A stretch of 64,000 nucleotides of DNA, from positions 62,001 through 126,000 of the forward strand of contig NZ_MWWS01000002.1 in assembly GCF_002259585.1 (NCBI RefSeq), in the 5' to 3' direction. The notes below the pieces were generated by a model. It was not told the DNA's origin and made no database searches. It saw only the letters and a program-made list of their open reading frames with translations. Positions 26,246 through 36,474 of this stretch are shown one piece after another; the first letter of the stretch is position 1; each line of letters starts with the position of its first letter. The position numbers were made by a program, and so were the translations under genes. This stretch comes from Bombiscardovia coagulans. Lineage in GTDB: Bacteria; Actinomycetota; Actinomycetes; Actinomycetales; Bifidobacteriaceae.

Positions 26246-27178
26246 TTACAGCTTATTCTTATGAGGCAACTCCCGAGCAGAAACACTCACTTCCATACCG
26301 TTACTCCTCAACCTGCGTGCGAGTTCTTCACTCATAGCCACTGAACGGTGCTGACCACCCGTGCAACCGATAGCGATGTTAACAAAATGCTTATCCTCTT
26401 GCGCATACCCTCGTACAGCGGCCATTATTGCTTTAGTATACGCATCTAAAAACTCTTGTGATCCCTGAGATGACAGTACATAATCACGAACAGGCTGGTC
26501 ACGTCCATTCAGCTCACGAAGTTCTGGTACCCAGTATGGGTTGGGCAAAAACCTCACATCAGCAACAAAATCGGCATCTATAGGCAAACCATACTTAAAC
26601 CCGAATGAAAAAATGTGAACAGCAACAGTGGTAGGACCTTCTCCTAAGAGCGATTCATAGAGTTTGGTGGAAAGCTGGTGGATAGTTAAACAGGATGTGT
26701 CAATAACGATATCCGCACGATCCTTCAGTCCATCCATAAGTTCGCGCTCACGATGAACACCATCAATGAGCCTGCCTGAACCTTGCAAGGGGTGAGGCCT
26801 ACGTACAGACTCATACCGTTTGATAAGCACTTCATCGCTAGCTTCTAAAAAGATAATTCTACAACTCACACCTAAGTCATCGAGGTGGCCAAGAACAGCG
26901 TTCAGATCATCAAAGTAGGATCGTGACCGTACATCGATAACCGCTGCCAAGCGGTGTATGCTACTTCCCGAAGAAGTCATGAGGTCGACCATAGGTACCA
27001 ATAATTTGGGTGGCAGATTATCCACAACATACCAGCCCATATCTTCTAAACAATCGGCAGCATGAGTGCGCCCAGCGCCGGACATGCCAGATATGAGCAT
27101 AACTTCAAAACTCTTTAATGGCTGTTCAGTTGAATGTTGGTCGCTGGTTTGTGGGTCAAACATCGATTGTGCACTCAT
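26246..27178 (-). CDS. rapZ: RNase adapter / nucleotide-binding protein RapZ
   Basis: In E. coli RapZ senses glucosamine-6-phosphate and guides RNase E to the GlmZ small RNA; in Gram-positives (YvcJ) the role is less clear. The 310-residue protein has a P-loop as GMSGAGRT at 31-38, an unusual Arg-Thr end to Walker A that is common in this family, and the C-terminal signature CTGGQHRSVAMSEELARRLR. Its start overlaps the aroE stop by four bases (ATGA). glmU is present elsewhere in the window, but no link can be shown. Confidence 0.93.
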   Translation of the reverse strand: MSAQSMFDPQTSDQHSTEQPLKSFEVMLISGMSGAGRTHAADCLEDMGWYVVDNLPPKLLVPMVDLMTSSGSSIHRLAAVIDVRSRSYFDDLNAVLGHLDDLGVSCRIIFLEASDEVLIKRYESVRRPHPLQGSGRLIDGVHRERELMDGLKDRADIVIDTSCLTIHQLSTKLYESLLGEGPTTVAVHIFSFGFKYGLPIDADFVADVRFLPNPYWVPELRELNGRDQPVRDYVLSSQGSQEFLDAYTKAIMAAVRGYAQEDKHFVNIAIGCTGGQHRSVAMSEELARRLRSNGMEVSVSARELPHKNKL

Positions 27179-28170
27179 AATAAGGCCTCTCTCATAGCTG
27201 AATCCATAGCATGAACAGGAATGTCTTCGATAGGGACCGAGGTCATCAGGGACACCTGCCTTACGGCTTGATAGAGTAACATACGATCTCCTTGTAAGGC
27301 TACTCCTTTTCTAACCCGTGACCAAGCAGAACTTAAACGGGTCTGTCCTGAACCATAAACGACGTCTAACAACACTGGATCATATTCTTGTTTCCTGCAT
27401 GTTTGATAGCCCTCTTCTAAGGATCGCGCCATACTATCAGCTGCTCCCGCAGGAATGGTGCTGACTACGAGGCAGGCATGAGCTAAGAACATGCCGCCTT
27501 CTTCCATGTCCACAACTCTTACCGATCGAAAACCTAACGTTTTAGCTAGCTGCTGGGCTTGCAATGCTCGTTCAAGATGACGGGCAGCAATAATAAGCTC
27601 TGTCGCACCAATAGTGTGTAGTGCAGCTATGGCTGAACAAGCAGTAGCTCCGGTTCCAATAACCATGACGGAACCATCTATAGGAATATCTGTGAATATC
27701 GTTTGCTCAACGTCGTTGACAGACTCTAAAGCTCGGATCATGTCAAACGGTTCAAATTGGTTTCCATCACCACTACTCGAAGCAGCTAAGGCACATACGA
27801 TGCCTTCCACATCTGTGTTGTACAAGTTTAGAAGTCGATGAGACTCTTGGACTTGTTCCATCAAAATAGCAGTGTTAGCGATTCCCAACTTGCTCGTCCA
27901 ATAGTCTTCAGCTGTTCCCAGAGACAATGACTCTCGCTTGAGCGGCATAGTTAAACTAAGTCCCTTCCAGCTGGAGTCAATCTGAGAAAGAAATACCTGC
28001 AAACTTCCTGAAGTGACCTCGCACTGTTCATAGGACCAATTCTTCAACCCTAGGGCACGATAGGCTGCCGTGTGCAAAACCGGAGACAGTGAATGGCTGA
28101 TAGGCGAACCAAGTACAGCACAATGCTGGATAACTGTTGCCATATCTCTCTTCCAACCTTCCTCTGTCAT
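27175..28170 (-). CDS. aroE: Shikimate dehydrogenase (AroE family)
   Basis: AroE reduces 3-dehydroshikimate with NADPH in aromatic amino-acid synthesis. The 331-residue protein has substrate-site SHSLSP at 25-30, catalytic K78 in LSLTMPLK, YNTDVEG as the Asn-Asp pair, and the dinucleotide-binding VIGTGATACSA. At 331 residues it is longer than the usual 270-290. An ATG nine codons downstream (before ATVIQHCAVLG) is an alternative start with nearby GGAAGAG. It is sandwiched between uvrC (eight-base gap) and rapZ (overlap). The weaker NADP region leaves a quinate/shikimate paralogue possible. Confidence 0.85.
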   Translation of the reverse strand: MTEEGWKRDMATVIQHCAVLGSPISHSLSPVLHTAAYRALGLKNWSYEQCEVTSGSLQVFLSQIDSSWKGLSLTMPLKRESLSLGTAEDYWTSKLGIANTAILMEQVQESHRLLNLYNTDVEGIVCALAASSSGDGNQFEPFDMIRALESVNDVEQTIFTDIPIDGSVMVIGTGATACSAIAALHTIGATELIIAARHLERALQAQQLAKTLGFRSVRVVDMEEGGMFLAHACLVVSTIPAGAADSMARSLEEGYQTCRKQEYDPVLLDVVYGSGQTRLSSAWSRVRKGVALQGDRMLLYQAVRQVSLMTSVPIEDIPVHAMDSAMREALL

Positions 28171-28178
28171 CGACTATA

Positions 28179-30539
28179 TTAGTTATTGCTGCTGGTGTCA
28201 TCCCCGTGGAGTGCCTTGTAAATTGTGGCAGCTTTTTTCTTCCCTATGCCTGCTACCGATTCAAGTTCTTCAAGGCTAGCCTTACGCAATTGCCTGACTG
28301 AGCCAAACTCTTTCAACAGTCGTTTTTGATAGACACCACCAACACCGGGAATATCATCTAATGCTGATCTCAGTGAACCTTTACGCCGTGTCTGCCTATG
28401 GTAAGTAATCGCAAAACGGTGCGATTCATCACGTACCCGCTGCAGCAAATACATCCCTTGGGACTGGCGTTTAAAGATGATCGGGTAATCCTCTCCAGGT
28501 ACCCACACTTCTTCCAAGCGCTTAGCTAAACCGCACAGCGCCACGTCATGCACACCAGCATCTGCAAGGGCTCTGGCAGCAGCTTCAACCTGAGGTTTAC
28601 CACCATCCACCACAATGAGGTTGGGTTTATATGCAAAATGCCTAGGCTTGGTATTTTGTTGTACTACTTCTTCTGAACCAGTACTATCTGACCTCTGAGC
28701 ATGATCGTTACTTGCAGAAGCTAGTGCAGGCCTCTCTTGCCTTGTTCGTTGCACTTCACGTTCATTCTCAAGACTATCTCCAGAATCACCTGCTACATTC
28801 CCATGTTTAAATCTTCGGATCAATGTCTCATAGATTGCCGCTGTATCATCCAAGGCCCCTGAACCGTCGTCTCCTTTAATTGCAAAACGACGGTACTCAG
28901 CCTTTTTAGGCATGGCATCCTCGAAAACTACCATAGATGCCACTTGGAATGCGCCACCGACCGTATTTGAAATGTCGTAACATTCGATACGCAGAGGCGA
29001 CTGTTTGAGTCCCAGTCCCTGCGCTACATCGTTCATAGCTGCCGTTCTAGCTCCTAAGTCAGCTATACGACTCATCTTGCTGCGCTGAAGGGACTGTTGT
29101 GCATTCGCAGTAGCTCGATCCATAAGAGTCTTTTTTTCACCCCGACTCGCTACATGGATAGTGACCGCACCTGAACGAATACCAGAAAGCCAGCTTTCTA
29201 GCTGCTCCGTTCGATCTGGTTGTATAGGCACCACTAATTCCCTAGGAATAGGTGATATAGGCTCAAGGAGATCCATGCGTCCTGTTTGTTCCTGACGGTC
29301 ATGACGAGCCTTTGTCGCTTGAGCGCGTTCAACTGCACCCATAGCAGTGACTCGTTGAGTGGACCCCAAGGCGTCTCTCTTCTGGCTTACTGATATAGAA
29401 GAATCTTCATTCTCCGGTATTTCCATTTCATTGATTTGCGGATGTTGTTCAGCTTGGTACTCTGATACGAGATCAGAATAGACTTGGATAATAAGGTCAC
29501 TCATCAGCTCTTCATTGCTGACATCCTCAACTCGCTCTACACTCCAGCTACGCTCTCCTCGAATGGCACCAGCTCGAACGAAAAAAGCATGTACTGACGC
29601 TTCTAGCTCATCTGAAGCCATTCCAAACACATCAATATCTACATCTGAATTAAACACCACTGAGTTTTGCTCAATAACAGTTTCCAACATACTAATTTGA
29701 TCACGAAGTCGCGCAGCTTTTTCAAACTGCAATTCCTGACTTGCCTCATTCATCTGCCGTTTCAATCCAGCCTTGTATGTCTTACCCAATCTACCCGTCA
29801 TGACACCAACGAGTTCTGCGACAAGCTTGCGGTGATCGTAAGCGGAGATAGAACCGACGCATGGTGCAGAGCATTTACCTATCGAAGCTAAGAGACAAGG
29901 ACGTCCAGAAAGCTGTGCCTTACGAAAAACGCCCGGGGTACAAGTACGGACGGGATATGTTTTCAGCAGGGCATCTAAAGTATGACGAACATCCCAAACT
30001 TTTGCGTAGGGACCAAAATAACGAGTATCTCTACGTTTTCGTACACGAGTCATCCACACCCTTGGAATTGTTTCACCTATAGATACCGCTAGGTACGGGT
30101 ATGTCTTATCATCTCGGAAGACGACATTAAACCGTGGATCAAACTCTTTAATCCACGTATATTCAAGTGTCAGTGACTCCAATTCGGTACCTACAACAGT
30201 CCACTCTAAGCTACGGGCAGTGAGAACCATTGTTTGTGTGCGTGGATGTAAGTTGGGTAAAGGCTGGAAATAGTTGCTCAAACGATTCCGTAAATTCTTG
30301 GCTTTCCCCACATATATGACTCGACCGTCAGCATCCCTCCATTTATAAACACCTGGTTGAGCTGGTATATCGCTAGTCTTGGGCCTAAACAGATCACGGC
30401 TATCCCCCAGCAGAGGTGCACCGTTGGGATTTACCTCCACGCTGTCTGTACTTGCCCCAGTTGCCGTCGAGTGAATGAGTGTCTGTGCAGTCTTCCGCCA
30501 GAAACTTGAAGAATGACGTTCAAAGCAACTTCTTGACAT
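28179..30539 (-). CDS. uvrC: Excinuclease ABC subunit C
   Basis: UvrC makes both incisions around bulky DNA lesions marked by UvrAB. The 786-residue protein is well above the usual 600-650. It has an N-terminal extension (1-58), the GIY-YIG domain (62-94, PGVYKWRD then VIYVGKAKNLRNRL), a Cys-rich segment (200-227), a UVR motif (264-292), the RNase H-like endonuclease domain (CYDISN at 520, LIVVDGGKPQ at 641) and a C-terminal tandem helix-hairpin-helix (728-775). Two low-complexity insertions, about 365-425 and 582-634, account for the extra length. It lies 29 bp behind uvrA and should share its SOS promoter. Confidence 0.94.
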   Translation of the reverse strand: MSRSCFERHSSSFWRKTAQTLIHSTATGASTDSVEVNPNGAPLLGDSRDLFRPKTSDIPAQPGVYKWRDADGRVIYVGKAKNLRNRLSNYFQPLPNLHPRTQTMVLTARSLEWTVVGTELESLTLEYTWIKEFDPRFNVVFRDDKTYPYLAVSIGETIPRVWMTRVRKRRDTRYFGPYAKVWDVRHTLDALLKTYPVRTCTPGVFRKAQLSGRPCLLASIGKCSAPCVGSISAYDHRKLVAELVGVMTGRLGKTYKAGLKRQMNEASQELQFEKAARLRDQISMLETVIEQNSVVFNSDVDIDVFGMASDELEASVHAFFVRAGAIRGERSWSVERVEDVSNEELMSDLIIQVYSDLVSEYQAEQHPQINEMEIPENEDSSISVSQKRDALGSTQRVTAMGAVERAQATKARHDRQEQTGRMDLLEPISPIPRELVVPIQPDRTEQLESWLSGIRSGAVTIHVASRGEKKTLMDRATANAQQSLQRSKMSRIADLGARTAAMNDVAQGLGLKQSPLRIECYDISNTVGGAFQVASMVVFEDAMPKKAEYRRFAIKGDDGSGALDDTAAIYETLIRRFKHGNVAGDSGDSLENEREVQRTRQERPALASASNDHAQRSDSTGSEEVVQQNTKPRHFAYKPNLIVVDGGKPQVEAAARALADAGVHDVALCGLAKRLEEVWVPGEDYPIIFKRQSQGMYLLQRVRDESHRFAITYHRQTRRKGSLRSALDDIPGVGGVYQKRLLKEFGSVRQLRKASLEELESVAGIGKKKAATIYKALHGDDTSSNN

Positions 30540-30568
30540 TGAATTCGTAAACCTCTTTATGCTGTGTT

Positions 30569-33500
30569 TTATTTCTTAGGTGCACGTGTGTGTTTGGCTT
30601 TTGAACGAGACTTTCCCCGTTGTTTCCCAACTGCTGCATTGGCTTTAACCTCACCCAGCATAGGACGCAGGAACTTGCCAGTCCAACTGGTAGTATCTGC
30701 TGCTACCTGTTCTGGGGTACCTTCCACTACGATAGTCCCTCCACCATCTCCACCTTCTGGCCCTAAATCAATAATCCAATCCGCTGTTTTAATCACATCA
30801 AGGTTATGCTCTATCACGATTACAGAGTTGCCCTTATCTACTAGTCCCTGCAAAACTCCTAATAGCTTACTGACATCTTCAAAGTGCAGACCTGTCGTGG
30901 GCTCATCAAGTATATAAACAGTACGGCCATCGGAACGTTTTTGCAGTTCCGTTGCTAGTTTTACTCGTTGAGATTCTCCACCAGATAGAGTAGGCGCAGG
31001 TTGGCCTAATCTGATGTATCCTAAGCCAACATCAACCAGGGTTCGCAAATATCTCGATATTGATGGGTATGCTGCAAAGAAATCTGCAGCCTCTTCTATA
31101 GGCATATCAAGCACGTCAGCAACAGTTTTCCCTTTATATGTCACCTCTAACGTCTCACGGTTGTACCGTTTTCCATGACAGGTTTCGCACTTGACATACA
31201 CGTCTGGCAAAAAGTTCATTTCTATTTTAATGGTTCCATCACCATGGCAGGCTTCGCAGCGTCCGCCTTTGACATTAAAGGAGAAGCGTCCAGGACCATA
31301 TCCTCGTACCTGAGCCTCCGGTGTTTCAGCAAATAGCTGTCGAATTTTATCCCATACGCCTGTGTATGTCGCAGGGTTGGAGCGTGGTGTTCTGCCGATG
31401 GGATTCTGGTCCACGTGAATAACTTTGCGTAAAGCGTCCACGCCTTCTACCCTGGTGTGTTTACCTGGCACCATACGAGCATTATTGAGTTTATCAGCGA
31501 GAACTGGATAGAGAATTGAGTTTACCAGTGTTGATTTTCCTGACCCAGAAACTCCGGTAACAACAGTCATGACACCAAGAGGAAACTCTACCGTGAGATT
31601 TTTGAGATTGTTTTCTCGGGCACCTACAACTGTTAGTACTTTGGTGTGATCAACGGTTCTCCTGTGTTGTGGAACAGCGATCTTACGTCTACCTGAAATA
31701 TAGTCTCCAGTTAACGAACGAGTGGCTTTGCTCAAACCCGCTGACGGACCAGAGTAGATCACTTCTCCACCGTGCTCACCAGCTCCAGGTCCTATATCTA
31801 CAAGCCAATCAGCTTCTCGTATAGTGTCCTCATCGTGTTCCACAACGATGAGGGTGTTCCCTAAATCACGCAAATGCTTAAGCGTCTTAATGAGACGCTC
31901 ATTGTCCCTCTGATGCAAACCTATGGACGGCTCATCTAAAACATACATAACACCAACTAGGCCAGAGCCAATTTGCGTGGCTAAACGTATACGCTGAGCC
32001 TCGCCACCTGACAGGCTGGCAGCAGCACGCGAAAGAGTCAAATAATTCAAACCAACATCATTGAGGAAACGGAGCCGAGCCGTAATTTCTTTGAGAACCT
32101 CGCCAGCAATCTTGGCTTGCGCTCCATCCAAGTGCAGATGCTCGACCCACTCACATGACTGAGAAATGGGCATATCACAGACTTGAGCGATGGACAAATC
32201 TCCTACAGTAACTGCGAGAACCTCTGGTTTGAGTCTCTTACCATGACAGACCCTGCAAGGCACCTCTCTCATGTAAGACTCGTAGTACTGTTTCACAGAG
32301 TCTGAGTCAGTCTCATCTCTACGCCTTTTCAGTGTACGAACGACACCTTCAAATCCTGTCGTATACTCACGAAGACGACCCCAACGATTCCGGTAAGAGA
32401 CTTTAACCTTAAAATCATGTCCGTACATGATGGCGTGACGGACATCTTTTGGCAAATCTTTCCATGGAGTCTCAGTTGAGAATCCCATCTCTTCAGCCAG
32501 CCCATCAAGCATGTGTTTATAAAAACGCTGTTGAGTTTTGGTTGATGCCCAAGGCTCAATGGCCCCATCGCGCAAAGATTTTTCTGGATCAGGTATGACT
32601 AATTCAGGATCGATTTCTAAGCTGAACCCTAGACCTGTGCATGCTGGACATGCACCGTAGGGAGCATTAAAAGAAAATGTTCTTGGCTCTACCTCATCTA
32701 GTTCAAGTTCATGCCCATTCGGACAAGCCCTATGCTCAGAAAATGGCTGGCGCCGGTTTCTATCATCTTCGTCGAGGTCAACAAAATCAACTACAACCAG
32801 TCCTTTAGCAAGGTTGAGAGCTGTTTCCACTGAATCAGTAAGTCGCTGACGAATAGAAGCTTTTATCACCAATCGGTCAACAACAACTTCAATGGTATGT
32901 TTTTTTTGCTTTGCTAATACGATATCCTCAGACAGTTGCCTTGTTTCGCCGTCGATAATAGCTCTTGCATAACCATCTGACCTCAGCAAACCTAAGGTTT
33001 CAACAAATTCACCCTTGCGACCTTTTACTATGGGAGCTAAAAGTTGAAATCGAGTACCTTCAGGCTTAGTCATCAGAGTGTCAACAATTTGTTGTGGTGT
33101 CTGTGCATGAATTTCAGCGCCACATCTTGGACAATGGGGTATTCCGGTACGCGCAAACAGGAGCCGTAAATAATCGTAAACTTCTGTGATAGTTCCTACT
33201 GTTGATCTTGGATTACGGTTAGTAGTTTTCTGATCAATTGATACAGCTGGGCTTAATCCCTCAATAAAATCTACATCAGGTTTATCCATCTGTCCAAGGA
33301 ACTGACGAGCATAGGAGGACAAGGACTCAACGTACCGGCGTTGCCCCTCAGCAAATAACGTATCAAAAGCAAGTGAGGACTTACCTGAACCAGATAACCC
33401 CGTAAAAACCACAATCTTATTGCGGGGAATTGTCAGATTAACATTTTTAAGGTTATGAGCACGGGCTCCCTGAATAACGATCTTGCGGTCGTTGTCCAAA

Positions 33501-33574
33501 TAACTGAGATCTGCTACCAGCGTCCCATTCCCCTTAACCATAACTGGCTGCTGTAATGGTGATGTTGACTGCAT
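30569..33574 (-). CDS. uvrA: Excinuclease ABC subunit A
   Basis: UvrA is the dimeric ABC-type ATPase that recognises DNA damage and loads UvrB. The 1001-residue protein has two Walker A motifs (GLSGSGKSS near the N-terminus and GVSGSGKST in the second half), zinc-finger CxxC pairs ([16 protein letters not shown] and CETCHGKR), two signature motifs ([24 protein letters not shown]) and Walker [10 protein letters not shown] and ILDEPTTGL. The C-terminal 25 residues are very basic. A LexA box overlaps the probable -35 region of its promoter. uvrB is not in the window. Confidence 0.98.
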   Translation of the reverse strand: MQSTSPLQQPVMVKGNGTLVADLSYLDNDRKIVIQGARAHNLKNVNLTIPRNKIVVFTGLSGSGKSSLAFDTLFAEGQRRYVESLSSYARQFLGQMDKPDVDFIEGLSPAVSIDQKTTNRNPRSTVGTITEVYDYLRLLFARTGIPHCPRCGAEIHAQTPQQIVDTLMTKPEGTRFQLLAPIVKGRKGEFVETLGLLRSDGYARAIIDGETRQLSEDIVLAKQKKHTIEVVVDRLVIKASIRQRLTDSVETALNLAKGLVVVDFVDLDEDDRNRRQPFSEHRACPNGHELELDEVEPRTFSFNAPYGACPACTGLGFSLEIDPELVIPDPEKSLRDGAIEPWASTKTQQRFYKHMLDGLAEEMGFSTETPWKDLPKDVRHAIMYGHDFKVKVSYRNRWGRLREYTTGFEGVVRTLKRRRDETDSDSVKQYYESYMREVPCRVCHGKRLKPEVLAVTVGDLSIAQVCDMPISQSCEWVEHLHLDGAQAKIAGEVLKEITARLRFLNDVGLNYLTLSRAAASLSGGEAQRIRLATQIGSGLVGVMYVLDEPSIGLHQRDNERLIKTLKHLRDLGNTLIVVEHDEDTIREADWLVDIGPGAGEHGGEVIYSGPSAGLSKATRSLTGDYISGRRKIAVPQHRRTVDHTKVLTVVGARENNLKNLTVEFPLGVMTVVTGVSGSGKSTLVNSILYPVLADKLNNARMVPGKHTRVEGVDALRKVIHVDQNPIGRTPRSNPATYTGVWDKIRQLFAETPEAQVRGYGPGRFSFNVKGGRCEACHGDGTIKIEMNFLPDVYVKCETCHGKRYNRETLEVTYKGKTVADVLDMPIEEAADFFAAYPSISRYLRTLVDVGLGYIRLGQPAPTLSGGESQRVKLATELQKRSDGRTVYILDEPTTGLHFEDVSKLLGVLQGLVDKGNSVIVIEHNLDVIKTADWIIDLGPEGGDGGGTIVVEGTPEQVAADTTSWTGKFLRPMLGEVKANAAVGKQRGKSRSKAKHTRAPKK

Positions 33575-33653
33575 ATGTGTTTCACCCGTCTCCTGTAGTT
33601 GCCCTATCTACACTTCTTTGAATCAATCCCTGCTCACACATTCTTCATCATAT

Positions 33654-33693
33654 ATATTACCCCTATTCCTTGATACTTCGAACACTTGTTCGA
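33654..33693 (-). promoter_or_regulatory. LexA box and promoter of uvrA
   Basis: TCGAACACTTGTTCGA at 33678-33693 is a perfect TCGAAC-N4-GTTCGA operator. Read leftward, its inner half GTTCGA is followed after 18 bases by TAATAT (33654-33659), so LexA would cover the -35 region of uvrA, about 104 bp upstream of the ATG. The divergent TspO-like gene starts 119 bp on the other side and could also be affected. Confidence 0.85.
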
Positions 33694-33811
33694 TGTTAGA
33701 GAAGTTTCTCTATGAAAACATGTACATTCGATACCTTTTTGTGCTGAAGAGGCCTAATATAGAGAGTAAGCACAAGCAGGACTTATGCAGAGTCTCAGAC
33801 AAGGAGTTGCT

Positions 33812-34762
33812 ATGAGTTCGCACGATGAAGTACACACACAATCACCTCAAGCTACGGAGCCAGCTAACCCAAGTATCGATCGCAAGGCTTTCAACTCACA
33901 ACAGATAAAAACACCTTCAGTGCTCGAAGCAGAACAGTCTGCCCACGAATCCATGGCGGAAACAGACGCACGCGCAGAACGACGGTGGAAACTTATCGAA
34001 ACTGTTATTTTGTGGGCGTCATGGATTATTATGGTTGGTTTTAATGCTTACGCTGAGATCTTTCGACTCTTTGGAACAACGACCGGCCAAATTGCAAAAG
34101 AACAAAATGTTTGGTTTATGCCCGATGGCCCGGCTTTTGCTATCTGGGGTCTCATTTACATAGGTTTGGGCGTTTGGCTAATCCGCTTTTGCATAGCAGG
34201 ACCTTCACGGAAACGACTAGGCAAACTTCCCATTACTCTCAGCGGACTGATCTTTGTAGGAACATGCATACTGAATATTGCTTGGCTTTCATTCTGGCAT
34301 CTCAGAAGTTATACCATATCACTTATTCTCATATGCGCTCTGACTGTCATGGTATGGCTCCTGTATGTACAAGTACGCCGCGATGCCAATCAGCAACATA
34401 CTTCACAAGCTGCTAGCCTATTAGACTGGGGTCCGCTTTCTCTATATGGCAGTTGGCTCGTGGTAGCCAGTATCCTTAACGCCTGCTATGTAGTAGAAGT
34501 CCTCAGCGGTGGGATTTCAGATGTTATACAAGCTTTTGAAGTGATCATCCTTCTCTGCCTGCTACTTATCGTATCCTTCCTTATGGAACAAAAAGCGAAA
34601 GATTGGGTCTTCGGATTAGTCGTATTCTGGTCCGCTGTAAATATAGGTTTACGCCTCTTTGCACACAGCATGTCGCTGGGAATATTCATCATCGTTCTTG
34701 CGGCAGTTGGAGATTTGATTACTTATTTCCCTTGGGGAACGTTCAAACTAGTGCATCGTTAA
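33812..34762 (+). CDS. TspO/MBR (tryptophan-rich sensory) family membrane protein
   Basis: TspO-type proteins bind tetrapyrroles or sterol-like ligands and are involved in stress signalling; the exact role is unclear. The ATG at 33812 with AAGGAGTTGCT upstream is chosen. The 316-residue protein has a polar N-terminal region of about 65 residues and then about eight hydrophobic segments. The segment WFMPDGPAFAIWGLIYIGLG resembles the family's proline-containing first loop, and LNIAWLSFWH and LSLYGSWLVVASILNACYV the Trp-rich helices. The divergence from classical five-helix TspO makes the family call moderate. It is divergent from uvrA. Confidence 0.6.
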   Translation: MSSHDEVHTQSPQATEPANPSIDRKAFNSQQIKTPSVLEAEQSAHESMAETDARAERRWKLIETVILWASWIIMVGFNAYAEIFRLFGTTTGQIAKEQNVWFMPDGPAFAIWGLIYIGLGVWLIRFCIAGPSRKRLGKLPITLSGLIFVGTCILNIAWLSFWHLRSYTISLILICALTVMVWLLYVQVRRDANQQHTSQAASLLDWGPLSLYGSWLVVASILNACYVVEVLSGGISDVIQAFEVIILLCLLLIVSFLMEQKAKDWVFGLVVFWSAVNIGLRLFAHSMSLGIFIIVLAAVGDLITYFPWGTFKLVHR

Positions 34763-34869
34763 GAATATCGGCCCCTTCGCTAAGATAGTCGCTGAGCATA
34801 GTGTAACTGACGACAACTATAGTCAGATATGCAATAGCGGCAACCATATAAGAAAGCGTCGGGCAAAGC

Positions 34870-36471
34870 ATGACAATAGAGGCACAGGGACTGGAGATTC
34901 GAATAGGAGCCCGTCTACTGCTCGCTCCTACTAATTTTCACGTCATCAAGGGTGACCGCATCGGCCTCGTCGGTCGTAACGGAGCTGGAAAAACTACTCT
35001 CACCCGCGTTATTACGGGAGAAATGCTGCCGTCATCTGGAGCAGTTCGAGTAAGTGGACAACTTGGTTATTTACCTCAAGATACTCATGCTGGGGATCCT
35101 GAACAAACCGCTATCGATCGTGTAATGTCTGCACGCGAAATCTCTTCGATTATTCAGAGAATGCGCACAGCAGAAGCAGAAATGACAAGTCCAGACCCTA
35201 AAGTCATGGAGCGGGCCATGAGACGCTACGATCGTGCACAAGAAGACTTCGACGCGGCCGGAGGTTATGCGGCCCAGTCAGAAGCCATTGTAATTAGTGA
35301 GAGCCTAGGTCTCAGTCAAGAAACCCTCAAACAACCTTTAGGAACCCTGTCTGGAGGACAGCGACGACGTGTTGAACTGGCACGTATACTGTTTTCTGAT
35401 GCTGACACCTTAATCCTGGACGAGCCAACCAACCACTTAGATGCGGACTCTATAGAGTGGCTCAAGGGATATTTGCGTAAGTACGAAGGTGGCTTCTTAG
35501 TTATCTCTCACTCAACTGAGCTCTTGGATGAAACTGTCAATAAGATTTGGCATTTAGATGCACAGAGCTCTCGTATCGACATGTATTCAATGGGATGGAC
35601 AGCTTACCTTAGGCAGCGAGTGGTGGACGAAGAAAGACGCAGAAGGGAACGCGAAGTAGCCGAAAAAAAGGCAGACCGCTTAATGAAGCAAGGTATGCGT
35701 TTACATGCAAAAGCAACTAAAGCAGTTGCAGCTCAAAATATGATGCGTAGGGCCGAGCGTCTTCTCGAGAACACTCAGGAATCGACACAAGCCGAAAAAG
35801 TTGCCGACTTACGTTTTCCAGAACCGGCACCATGTGGAAAAACTCCGATCATGGCAAAAGATATATCGAAAGCCTACGGTTCCAACATAGTATTCGCTGG
35901 CATCAATCTCGCCATAGACAAGGGATCCCGGGTAGTCATTTTGGGGTACAATGGCGCAGGTAAGACAACCACGTTGAGAATTTTGTCAGGTATCGAAATG
36001 CCAGACACTGGGACAGTGGAACTGGGGCACGGGGCTAAAATTGGTTATTTTGCTCAGGAACACGATACGCTAGAAGATACTATGAGCGTCCTAGAAAACT
36101 TGCAGCATGTAGCACCAGACTTAGATAATACGCAAGCTAGAACTATATTAGGATCCTTCCTTTTTTCAGGAGACGATGCCATGAAACCTGCTTCTGTCCT
36201 GTCCGGTGGAGAGAAAACCAGATTAGCTCTTGCAACACTAGTGACTTCTCGGGCCAATGTACTCCTCTTGGATGAGCCGACAAACAACCTTGACCCGGCA
36301 TCTCGAGATGAGATCCTGAAGGCAATATCTAAGTATGAAGGCGCCATAGTGCTAGTAACACACGATGAAGGAGCAGTACAAGCTCTAAATCCAGAGAGAG
36401 TACTGCTCATGCCTGATGGAGACGAAGACCTGTGGAATGACAGTTACCTGGAATTAGTGGCAGAAGAGTAA
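34870..36471 (+). CDS. ABC-F family ATPase
   Basis: ABC-F proteins are cytosolic twin ATPases that act on the ribosome, as translation factors or antibiotic-resistance proteins. The 533-residue protein lacks membrane segments and has two nucleotide-binding domains: Walker A GRNGAGKTT at 35-43 and GYNGAGKTT in the second domain, signatures LSGGQRRRVELA and LSGGEKTRLALA, and Walker B LILDEPTNHLD and LLLDEPTNNLD. The linker between the domains is charged and helical, as expected for the P-site tRNA-interacting motif. Its tail meets mgtC convergently with only three bases between them. The subgroup cannot be assigned from sequence alone. Confidence 0.93.
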   Translation: MTIEAQGLEIRIGARLLLAPTNFHVIKGDRIGLVGRNGAGKTTLTRVITGEMLPSSGAVRVSGQLGYLPQDTHAGDPEQTAIDRVMSAREISSIIQRMRTAEAEMTSPDPKVMERAMRRYDRAQEDFDAAGGYAAQSEAIVISESLGLSQETLKQPLGTLSGGQRRRVELARILFSDADTLILDEPTNHLDADSIEWLKGYLRKYEGGFLVISHSTELLDETVNKIWHLDAQSSRIDMYSMGWTAYLRQRVVDEERRRREREVAEKKADRLMKQGMRLHAKATKAVAAQNMMRRAERLLENTQESTQAEKVADLRFPEPAPCGKTPIMAKDISKAYGSNIVFAGINLAIDKGSRVVILGYNGAGKTTTLRILSGIEMPDTGTVELGHGAKIGYFAQEHDTLEDTMSVLENLQHVAPDLDNTQARTILGSFLFSGDDAMKPASVLSGGEKTRLALATLVTSRANVLLLDEPTNNLDPASRDEILKAISKYEGAIVLVTHDEGAVQALNPERVLLMPDGDEDLWNDSYLELVAEE

Positions 36472-36474
36472 AGA

